Below, piece after piece: positions 53,896 to 64,000 of a DNA stretch of 64,000 nt (its first letter is position 1; the number at the start of each line of letters is the position of its first letter). The notes under the pieces were generated by a model that saw only the letters and a program-made list of their open reading frames with translations, was not told the origin of the DNA and did not search any database. Origin of the DNA: Cercis canadensis (taxonomy: Eukaryota > Streptophyta > Magnoliopsida > Fabales > Fabaceae); contig QAOA01007668.1 in assembly GCA_003255065.1 (NCBI GenBank), positions 161,647 to 225,646 of the forward strand, written 5' to 3'. The position numbers and the translations under genes were made by a program.

Positions 53896-54650
53896 ATGCA
53901 TTGATTTGTCATCTCCAAGAGTTTTATTCTTCATTCTTCTTGTACTTATGCTTAAATTGTGTGTGAATATGTTTTCTTCTATTATTATGAACTAATTTCA
54001 CCTTCTAAGGTGATGATGTAACCTAGCTTAGGACTAATTGTGAAATTCTACAGATTTAATCAAAAGACCTTCTATCAAATTGTTTTCTTCATCTCAATTC
54101 TTTATGCTTCTATTTGACTGGCCATCAGTTTAGTTGAATTGATAATTGCAATGATACTGAGAGGTAATTTATAATCAAATATCATAGGGATAAAGAACAT
54201 AGGTTTATGTAGCTTTTTAAAGAATCAAACAACTTAAAGAATTTTTGGGTAATTTAATTCACATAGAAATATAGTGAATTTGTGCCTATGGATATTTCTA
54301 TTTGACCTTGGGAAAGGTTAATAGATAAATTAGGGTTCTTGGCTAGCAATTAGAAAGATAGTTCTTGGTTAATGAAATAGGAATAGCAATTCGAACTAGC
54401 TACGGTAAAATCAAAAACCCTAGATACTCTCTACCCATCTTTCTACTTGTTTTCAATGATTTTTATTTGTTTAATGTTTTTACTTCTTAATTATTGCTCG
54501 ATATCAATTCTTGATTGTCTAGATAAAATTGGAATAAACCCAATTTTGGTACTTAGTAGCTATAGTCTCCATGGGACGATTCTCTACTCATTTCTATATT
54601 ATTTGCTCACGATACGTATACTTGCATATAGTATTTGCGTGACATACACC
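53896..54650 (+). mobile_element. gypsy LTR half in inverted orientation
   Basis: Its reverse complement matches 4210-4800 of the first LTR (TTGCTAGCCAAGAACCCTAA and CCTTTCCCAAGGTCAAA) and ends like it. Its first 90 bp match 49200-49290 inverted. It therefore points opposite to the internal sequence beside it. No primer site follows. Confidence 0.7.
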
Positions 54651-56484
54651 TCGATGAATTATCTCCAAAAGTGAATACTTGTGCTAGTCAAAAAAGTTGT
54701 CTAGATTTTAAATAAACATGGATGTGACAAAAATATTTGGATTGCTAAAATACCCTCAATTTTTTAATTGTACATTTTTTTTTCTTTTTCAAGTCTTTAC
54801 TAAAACTCAAGTTTAAGATTTTGAAAATATAATAAATAATATATTTTATAAGTATCATTTAACATGTGCAAAGTTTGTGTCCAAAATGACTAGTATATAT
54901 ATATATATATATCCGTGAGAAATTGCAATTAATTCTACACCATTTAAAAAAATCTAAAAAAAAATAAAAATAGTAGAATCATATTCTAAACCAATTGTAT
55001 AACAAAAGTCCCAAATTAATTTCAACAAATTCACTTTCAATTTTACATCTCAAATTCAGGCATCAACCCTTAAGTTTCAATCACATTCAAAACTACTCTA
55101 ATAGCATTTAAAATGAGTAACAATCATCTAAATCATATCGTACACCAAAATCCCTATGCAAATTAACCAAAAATCCAAGAAGAAAAACCCATAAACTAAG
55201 AGGAAAAACACAGAGGTGTTACCACTGCATACGCTGCATATAGGTGAAGCCTGCTAAACTCTAATATGAACTTTCTCAGTAATATCGCCCTAAACTCCAT
55301 ACTCCACATGACATGAATGTAATCTATGACTTGTCATATAGGTGGATTCATATTGCAAATACATCTTTATTTATGTACATCATTGTAGTTAGAGCCCTCT
55401 CAAAATTTTAGTGTTTGTTAGCCCCCTTTTCCTTATCCAATTGTTGCCTAAGAGAAGAAGAGTTAATTCTCTAATGTGAAAAAAATTGATAAATGTTACT
55501 TAAACACTACTAGAATAATTACCCATTTTTTCACATCTTGTGTGTATGATAGCATCTAAATTTAATGAAAATAAGTTTGTGTTTGAAAAAATATATAATA
55601 TTATAGAAATTATTGTTTGGAAGTGAATCTTGTTGTCAAAATTTATGTATAATACTAAACGGCCTATAGCTAAGTGGTATTAAAGTTATTTTCAAGTCGT
55701 AGCTAAAAAAAGAAAATTATGTATAATACATTATTGAAAAAAATATATTTTATTAGAATTGATAAAAATGTAGTACTTATTAAATATATTATGTTACGAT
55801 ATTATTATTATATTTTTTTTTTCTATATATGGCCCTCATATTTTGCCACCTCAAATGAATATATAAGGAGATTTGAACAATTAACCTCTTAAAAATAACT
55901 TAAATTTCACCATTAAATCATACCTAATCACATAAAAAAAATCATACCTAATGACCTAAACTTTAATTGAATCTACTTAAACATTTTTTGAGTTAACAAT
56001 CCCTCCCCATAAAAAAAAAAAAAAACAAAAAAAAAAACAAACAAACAAACAAACAAAGCCATCCAGTCTGTCATTCTATCTCTCTCTTTTTTAATTAACA
56101 ATTGACGAGTGAAGAGAAAGTCGTGGGATAAGCTTGTAAGTTCTGACCTCGTTTATAGTCTAGACCAAAAGGTCAAAGCCGTCAAGCATGCCCCACAGTC
56201 CACCCTCCATAGGCATTAACTGAAAAACGCGGCAAATGTACGGTTAACGTTACTGATACTTAACACAAAATTCACATTGCGCTCAAGTAGCTGATTACTT
56301 CAGTAGAAGAACCCATCACTGGTTTACAAACAATCTCAATTTTCTCAACCAAAACCAAATTTGACCAAGAATCAATTTCCAAGGAAATTTTTTGACGAAA
56401 TGCGTATTCCACACGCCCACCCCAGATTTTCTTCATATGGTTTTCTCTGAGAAAAGTTTTCAAATTTTTCTCATCATCAACCCA
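54651..56484. other. intergenic DNA upstream of the LysM receptor kinase
   Basis: AT-rich. Short pieces of the duplicated GH9 upstream family occur: CAAAATGACTAGTATATAT at about 54880, the LINE word TGCATACGCTGCATATAGG at about 55230, and CCTAAGAGAAGAAGAGTTAA at about 55445. A TA run lies at 54895-54913. The promoter of the kinase should be in the right part, but I cannot point to a sure TATA box. Confidence 0.5.
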
Positions 56485-59400
56485 ATGGTACCCGGATTCG
56501 GTTTACCCCTTTTCTTATCTCTGTTAACCTCTATTCTTTTCCCTGCAGAATCAAAGTGTAGCAAAGGTTGTGATTTGGCTCTCGCTTCCTACTATGATGG
56601 GGAGAGTTCGGACAACCTCACATACATTGCCCAGATTGTGCAATCCGAGGTTCTATCATCTCCCGAAGATATTGTTAAATTCAACAAAGACACAATACCC
56701 AATGATGATGTGGTCCCATCCTTTATGAGGGTAAATGTTCCATTCCCTTGTGATTGCATTGGAGGCAAGTTTTTGGGTCATATTTTTCAGTACTCGCTTA
56801 GTTTTGGGGAAACCTATACCTCAATTGCCAGAGGGAAGTTTTCAAATTTGACCACTGCTGAGTGGTTGGAGAACTTCAATAGCTACCCAGAAACTGAGAT
56901 TCCAGATTCTGGGTTTATTAATGTCACGGTTAATTGTTCTTGTGGGAATGAAGAAGTTTCAAAGGAATATGGGTTGTTCATCACATACCCACTTAGACCT
57001 GGAGATAACTTGGAATCAATTGCAAATGGGATGAAACTAGATGAGGGGTTGCTGCAGAGGTACAATCCCGGTGTGAATTTCAGCCAAGGGAGTGGTCTAG
57101 TTTTTATTCCTGGGAAAGGTATATTCTGATTTTGAATTGATGGTCTGGTTATCGATTTTGACTTCATAGGGAATTTGTACTATGTATGCGATTAATTTTC
57201 CATTTGTGTTAAAGGGTATTGGAAATTCAACTTGAATCTATATGGTTTTGATAGATGTGATCATTTTATCTTTAATTTAAACTGGTCTGGCTCATGTAAT
57301 ACATATGTGAACAAAACGGATATGATTTTCTGCTGGATGTTGTTTAAAAGGGGCTACATGGTAACTGCATTCAGTTATATGTTTTACCAAGAAGAGTCAT
57401 TTGTATATCTATCTGCATCTTCAAACTATTTAAGGAATGAGTCCTATAAATTTATTTCACTTGCCTCATGATATATTTTTCTTTTTCACTTTCCAGATCA
57501 AAATGGTAGCTATGTGCCCCTGAAGCCTAGGTAAATATTGTTTTCCCTCTTATGAAATTGCACCTAAATGAGAATCATTTTTCATTCCCTAATAAATTTG
57601 TCTAATAAGTTGATGTGTATGTTTTCCTTTCCCTTTGCAGCACAAAAGGTTGACCTTCTCAATCCAAAAAAAGCTGGTTATATGATGACTGTCTTCACCT
57701 GAGTTTGATATTTGTTTTAAACACATGGTAACAGTATCCTATATATTGAAGGGCAATTCTACTTTGAGTTTGTATATTGCTTCTATGTAAGCAGGTCTAT
57801 CGCATAGGGTTATCGCTGGAATATCTGTTGGAGGAGTAGCTGGGCTTATATTATTGGCTGTTTGTATCTATGTTGGATATTACCAAAGGAATAAGGAACA
57901 GAAGGAAAAAAGGCTTTCAGGTGATTCCAAAGTCCTCTCTGCTCAAGGTGGGAAGGGTACATCTATTTCTTCTTATGTTTTCTTCTAACTTCTCCCTCAC
58001 TCTCTCTTTCTCTCTCCCACTACCTTTCCTTTTTAAAATATGGGTGAACAATAAAATTTCCCAAAGATTTACCTGATTCAATAACTCTGCAATAATTTGT
58101 TTTAACATATAAAATCAAACTCACTAACAGTAGTACCTCACTCAGGTGTTGGTTACATTGCCCCTATGTCTCTGGTCAGAAATCCAAGAGCAGAAAGTTT
58201 ACAATGTTACTGTCTCAATTTCATGTTTGTTAGCAGGGTTTCCTGCTCCATAATATATGCTGAATCAGTATAGTTGGTATACCTCCTACAAAATAGTATC
58301 CAATATACAATAAAGATCATGGATTAAGAAAGAAACTAAACGGACAATCTTATTAACCAGCTCAACTATGTCATCTTACATGTTCTATAGGACTTGTTTT
58401 CTAATCTAATTATACATTGCTTCCCTCTCTCGTGCCTTGTAATATGAAACAAGAATTTAAATAGGAAACTGAAATATAGTGAATGACTAACATTTTATCA
58501 TGTACATTAATTGGTAGTTCTTCTTTCAGATGAAGCCTCTGGTAATATTGAATATCAAAGTTTAGATTTGGGTGGTCCTGCTGCTACTGGTGGCACTGGC
58601 ATCAGAGGCATTAGTGTAAACAAATCAGTGGAGTTCTCATATGAAGAGCTAGTCAATGCCACAAATAACTTCAACATGGCAAATAAAATTGGTCAAGGTG
58701 GTTTTGGGGCTGTCTACTATGCAGAGCTGAGAGGCGAGGTCTGTAGTCACATGTTTTCTTCTTTTTCATTATGTGTATTTTTAAAAGTAAAGTTGCCCTT
58801 TTTTTTGCTGAGAAATTGTTTAATCTAGATTGTTATAGTTACGTGTTGATGGTGTATGACAGTCTACCCAATTTAGGATATGTAGTAGGAAGCAAAGTTG
58901 AATACAGCACCTATAAGAATGCTTTCAGATTAAAGAGGCTGGGGACTTTGGTAATGCAAACTAATCAAGGAAGGAGCATAGTATTGTGGGCAATTTTATC
59001 TTAGTATACCAAGGTTGAAAAAGAGCATTTGCTGATATACATGGTAGAGATGTTCGGAAAATTCAAAATTTTACTTTTTTGTACATGGTTTCTAAAGAAA
59101 TTTTTTTTGCTAAAGAACTGAAAATATTTGGGCCAAAACATTTTCTATGGAAATTATTTTTATCAAAGCAAACAGAGCCATATATGTCTGTGTTAATTAA
59201 TTATTATTTTGTTTCTAAAATGGCCTGTGCTTATGGAAGTCAAGCTAGTATGGACCGGTGAGAAAGGATCAGGAACCATTTCCAGAGGAGGAGACAAAAG
59301 GAATGTGAAGTAGTCAAGTTCGATGAGAAGAAATATATGAGTTCAGTTAATATTGATTATTGACTCTTCCTTTTTCCTTTTTGTTTTTGCATTTTCTAAG

Positions 59401-62400
59401 AACATTTACCCTTTCTTAAATAAAAGATTTCTTTGTTACAGTATACTTGTTATATGTAAAGTGCCTTTAACTAAATGCTACAGTTTACACAAAATTATTA
59501 TTAAATACACACCTGTAGCATCAAATATTGTGTATAGTAAATGTTATTGTGATGATAAAGCAAGTGTTTGTACTCTATAGTGTCATCTATTTAGTATTGG
59601 TATTCTCTTATTAAATAATGGTCCTCTTAAACAAATTTTCCCATTCAGAAAGTTGCGATCAAGAAGATGGATATTCAAGCATCTCAACAATTCCTTTCTG
59701 AAGTGAGAGTTTTAACACATGTTCATCACCTGAACCTGGTATTGCATCTTTTAAACTGAAAGCAAGTATAACTTTGTTTGTATGATATTACAACTCTATA
59801 GGATTTTCACTTGTAATCTTGAATTGAGTACAATATAGACCCAGAATATTCTGAGAAGATTATTGATCATTTTATTATGATTTAATATCAGCTCAGGCAT
59901 AGGCATGGGGGTTTCCATCTGAATAGTTTTGTCATCTATTCTTTTCTTTGGCTATTTATTTATTTAGGTTTTTTTGAATATAAAGGTAACATTGTAGCTT
60001 CCTTTGCCTGTTAGTTTTGGCATTCAGTTCTGTGCCTTAGGAATTAGTTAACTTTTTATTTTTCTTTTGGGCTCTCTTTGTCATTTCCTTTTAAGGAGCT
60101 GTTTTGTTCTCAACCAAAATTTTAATGATTACTTCTGTTTGGAATCCACACCATCTTGCCCTTTTATCTCCTTTGTTCTTTCTCCTCTGTCTTCTCTATT
60201 ATTTTCTCTACTCTTGCATCAATTCTATATCACAGTGTATTTCTTCCTATGCCTGTGAAGTTTAAGTTTCCAAAAATTTGCAGGTAGCCGTTAGCTGCAA
60301 GACTGTTGACAGTGATCTTCTGAGAACTGTATCGAATAATACTATGTAAATATTTTTGAAGTTAGACATGATTCTCATATTGCTGAAATTTAAGAATACC
60401 TTGTATACAAAGAGCAGAGCTAGTTATATAAATCTGCTTCCAACTAGCCCCATTACTTAAGAACGATATCTGAATTTCTTTAGTGTACACATACTCAAGG
60501 ATGAAGGCTTTAAGGTGTATTCTAAGTGTTTAGGTGGAAGGATACTACATAATGAACCCACAAATTCTGCCCTAAAACTAAATTTCTATAAATAATTGAA
60601 TAATGAATTTGTCCCATAGTTTGGAGTGCTAAGATATAGTCAATGTAGTTGGGATGGCTGAAGAGTAATGTCATGCATACAAAAGTTTCATCAAGAAATT
60701 TTTTGCAGAATGATGAGTTTTTCTCGATTTAATGCCAAATATAACAACCTTTAATTTGTTGGCCCTACAAAAGTTAGGTCTCATACAAAATTCATGGGTA
60801 ATTGATTAGGGTGACATTAGTCCTGTATGACTCACTATTTCGTAAAACAACTATGTAAAACTTTTTGTACATCTAAGATTTTCTGTGGCTGAAATGTCAA
60901 GTGCTTGGTATGTTAAGTCCAGACATTCTCAATGCTTTTCCTGTGGCTTTGTTTGTTCACAATGGTTAATTTTGAAGTTACCTGCTTCTACTATATGTTG
61001 CAGGGAGAAATTTGTTCACGTTGGCTGCCTCTGTCTTTCCCAATTTTTTGAGTTTGTTGTATCTGTGTCACTAGTGCTTAAATAAAGGTGCTAGGGGCAT
61101 GCTTTGCTTTTCACGGATGAGTTTCAATTACAGTATGTATTAATCTTCCATTGTGTTATGTTTTGTCTACCTATTGATGACCATGTAGGTGCAGTTGATT
61201 GGATATTGTGTTGAATGCTCTCTTTTTCTTGTCTATGAATACATTGAGAATGGAAACTTAAGCCAACATCTACGTGGTTCAGGTGAGATAGGCCTGCAGC
61301 AAATATCTTCTTTGGCGATTTTGCATTGATGTTATTGTAACAACTTAATGCCTAAGTCAAACTGTTTCCAGGGAGAGAAATTCTGCCATGGTCTACCCGG
61401 GTGCAAATTGCTCTGGATGCAGCCAGAGGTCTTGAATATATTCACGAGCATACAAAGCCTGTATATATCCATCGCGACATAAAGCCAGAAAATATATTAA
61501 TAGACAAAAACTTCCGTGGAAAGGTGGAATATATACTTTCAATCTGTTTTAAGAGCTTATTTCTATTTTTCATTACATGGTAATTATGGAAGATACTAAA
61601 ATATTTTGCAGATATCAGATTTTGGATTAGCTAAACTGAAAGAAGTTGGAAGCTCTACACTTCTCACCAATAGACTTGTGGGAACATTTGGATACATGCC
61701 ACTAGAGTATGATAACTTCTGTTTGTCTGTTAATGTGGTAGCTAATTTGGCCTTGTGAGTTGAGATTTTGAGTTTGTGGAGAAGTAAGGAGCCAAGAACC
61801 ATATTTGAGTTCAACCAAGGTCTATAAATATGTTTCTAGCTGCTCCTTTGTAATGGATGTTACACACAAATAGGTGCACAGGATCCCTCATATATGTAGA
61901 ATAGTCAACCCAAGTTTATGAAGTCCAATTTAGGTACATATACTTCAGAGACTGATTGGGTCTTTTATGTCTTCTTGTTTGCTTATTTTCTATTTTCCTA
62001 AATTGAGATTGGAATGAAGGGAAATCTGCCTTGTGGTGCTGCTCCTTACTTTTCTATAATGCATTTGAGGGAGAATGTTTTCACTTTTCAGTGTTCACCT
62101 AATGCATAAGAATCAGTTTAATGATTGATTATCATGATTTTATCTGTAGATATGTTCAATTTGGTCAAGTTTCTCCCAAAGTGGATATCTATGCTTTTGG
62201 AGTTGTTCTTTACGAACTCATTTCCGCTAAAGGAGCCATCTTCAAGGGCAGTGAATCTGTTTCTGAAATACAGGGCCTTGTAGCTTTGGTGATTCTTGAC
62301 TTATACACTCTACATCTTTTCTTTCTTCTTTTAAAATCAACCCACCTATTGCTTTCACAGAAATCTAAATCAAAGGGTATATTTTCATTTTGTTTTATTT

Positions 62401-62776
62401 TATTTTTCTTTGTTATGTACTGCAGTTTGATAGAGTTCTTGATCAGCCTAAATCTAGAGAAGATCTTCAAAAATTGGTGGACCCTAGGCTTGGAGAAAGC
62501 TACCCAATTGACTCAATTCTCAAGGTGAACACCTTATTTAGAGTAAACCATTTAAATCTTATGTCTATGAATTCAAGATTAGTCAAGCATTGGCAATTGA
62601 TCTGCTTTCAGATGGCTCAACTTGCCCAAGCATGTACACAAGATGATCCACAACAACGTCCAAGCATGAAAGTTGTCGTGGTTGCTCTTATGACACTTTC
62701 TTCTACTACTGAGGATGTCGATGTTGGCTCCTTCTACAGAAATCCAGCTCTCATCAATCTAATGTCTGGAAGATAG
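56485..62776 (+). CDS. LysM receptor-like kinase, CERK1/LYK3/NFR1 type
   Basis: Twelve exons: 56485-57118, 57497-57530, 57641-57648, 57795-57947, 58530-58738, 59649-59738, 61189-61282, 61372-61523, 61612-61706, 62150-62288, 62426-62524 and 62612-62776. All borders are GT/AG and the sum is 1872 nt, 623 residues (CERK1-like proteins have about 620). Residues 1-23 are a signal peptide. The ectodomain has the paired CxC motifs (CDC 89-91, CSC 151-153) that frame three LysM domains. One transmembrane helix is at about 230-252. The kinase has GQGGFG (about 331), Lys in VAIKK (about 351), HRDIKPEN (441-448) and DFG (461-463), so it looks active. Such receptors bind chitin or lipochitooligosaccharides at the plasma membrane and start immunity or symbiosis. 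I chose ATG 56485 because it opens the signal peptide; 56437 is a possible earlier start. The APE position reads MPLE, not MPPE. Clade assignment (LYK3/NFR1-like rather than CERK1 itself) needs a tree. Confidence 0.95.
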
Positions 62777-64000
62777 GAGTTAGATACAGATACCTAAATT
62801 TTTGCTGCAAAGAAATTTTGGGAGAAAGACACTTGGGTGTGAAACTAGAAGAATATTTCAATTCTAGTTTCTATGGAGTGGTTGTTCTGTTATAATGTAT
62901 GGTCATTCGGTGTGATAAATTATGACTATTCAATTGTTAGATGTGGTTATGGAACTAAACCGAAAAATATTTTTATCTAACACCTAGGCTTCTTTCTGCC
63001 AAAATTTTTGGGGCAAATATTTTGCAAGTGTTGGTTGATGATGACAATTGATGGTGATTGGTGGTATCATAGCAAATCGATATGGTTTTATGGCCAATCG
63101 GTCATCTAGGAATGGTAGTGAAGAGACCAACCTACTCTGGCAGCATACCACTCTAACAAGTTAAGGGTATCAACTGGACAAATAAATGAGGAATCATATG
63201 ATACTTAGACCATATATGCATAACAATTGAACTGGCTCATAGATTGAGATCCAAGGATAAACATACGTCTATCCCTCTCCAAAGCAACTTGCCCTCAACA
63301 AAAAAATCTTACTACCCCCAATGGTTATTCATGAGTCCTAGTAATTGATCACACCAACATTTATAAACAGTTGTATTTAAGACTATTTAGGAGACTTATT
63401 CGCCCAAGAACCCATTCCACTGCATTGTTTTTTAACTAAAAATAATAGGAGATTCTTCGATGAGGCTCAAGATTTTCTTCTTTCATGGATCACACTTTTT
63501 TCATTAATTGGAGCATGATGACCATAGTTTGACTAATTGACTAAAATAATATTATTTTTTAAATTTGGTTTAAATGTACTGCAACTCTTTATAGCTTTGA
63601 CAAATTTTGAATCAGGTCTCTATAATGTTTTTTTTCCTCATTTTAGGTCTTTATAGTTTAAAATTTTTTTAATTAGATCTCTGTTGTCACCCCTAATTAT
63701 AATTCTATCAATTTAGTGTTGACATAGAAAACGGCTTGGTTATGTAGCAATAAAAGAAACTGACGTGACACCAAAGTGGCACAAAAATTGCCAACTCATT
63801 ATCTTTCCTCTTCTTCCCTTCTCTCTCTCTATCTGTGAGAAGAATGAAGTAAGAATGGAAATTGTTGATGTCATGGCAGAGGTACCTGAATGGTAAAAGA
63901 TAAAAAAGCTGTCATAAGAACAAAGAGTACATCAAAGCAACAAGTGCAGAAGACTTGAAGATTTAAGCATAATTAAGTGTCACGTACCTATCCTTACACC
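62777..64000. other. 3' flank and intergenic DNA
   Basis: The 3' UTR of the kinase should lie in the first few hundred bases. No further gene is seen. At about 63600-63790 a stretch with repeated AGGTCTCTATAATG / AGGTCTTTATAGTTT words resembles the end of a long-TIR MITE like that at 39341, but no partner end lies in the window. Confidence 0.5.

Noticed and set aside
56883..57167. 94-codon minus-strand frame
   Set aside because: It is antisense to exon 1 of the LysM receptor kinase.
58771..59580. Plus-strand frames inside the kinase gene
   Set aside because: They lie in the intron between 58738 and 59649, have no homology, and exon phase requires this DNA to be removed.
61596..61814. 72-codon minus-strand frame
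   Set aside because: It is antisense to exon 9 and the following intron.

Overview
The window looks like nuclear DNA of a dicotyledonous flowering plant. Its genes have introns with GT/AG borders in AT-rich DNA, and it holds plant Ty3-gypsy, Ty1-copia, CACTA and MITE elements. Two gene products are recognisable as plant families: a secreted GH9 endo-beta-1,4-glucanase and a LysM receptor kinase of the CERK1/LYK3/NFR1 type. I cannot name the species; a rosid is a guess. Only two genes look intact: a six-exon GH9 gene (11108-15979, minus) and a twelve-exon LysM receptor kinase (56485-62776, plus).

Layout. 1-5468: a gypsy element on the minus strand with gag and protease but no visible polymerase, a tRNA-Asp-type primer site and one LTR. 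6393-9822: a complete CACTA transposon with a decayed Transposase_24 gene and telomere-like repeats. 10471-18724: duplication copy A, with the intact GH9 gene. 18725-21117: fragments of an RWA wall-acetylation gene and an aldo-keto reductase, ending at a lone CACTA terminus. 21119-41834: duplication copy B of the GH9 locus, swollen to over 20 kb. It is dead through frameshifts, a stop, a lost splice acceptor and insertions (a solo LTR carrying a MITE in exon 2, and a 10-kb copia element in intron 1). The middle of that copia element has been replaced by about 6.7 kb of foreign DNA: a 1.69-kb tandem array plus a plastid psaA fragment. 43.3-46.3 kb: CA-rich low-complexity DNA and a third GH9 remnant consisting of exon 1 and its upstream region. 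46.5-49 kb: a fold-back element and short repeats. 49.1-54.65 kb: a second gypsy element split by a 2.88-kb Ogre/Tat-type solo LTR with a perfect target duplication, and partly inverted. 56.4-62.8 kb: the LysM receptor kinase.

Biology. The GH9 enzyme should act in the apoplast on cell-wall glucans. The LysM receptor should sit in the plasma membrane and sense chitin- or Nod-factor-like N-acetylglucosamine oligomers. Nothing links the two functionally. The window mainly records local duplication followed by repeated transposon insertion, including organelle DNA caught inside a retrotransposon.

Caution on assembly. Twelve single N characters occur, and six of them lie exactly between two near-identical stretches of about 60 to 660 bp. 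Those tandem repeats are most likely unmerged contig ends rather than biology. I saw no tRNA, rRNA or CRISPR array. I found no candidate that I would call a wholly new system; the strongest leads are the organelle-like array inside the copia element and the possible gene capture beside the second CACTA end.
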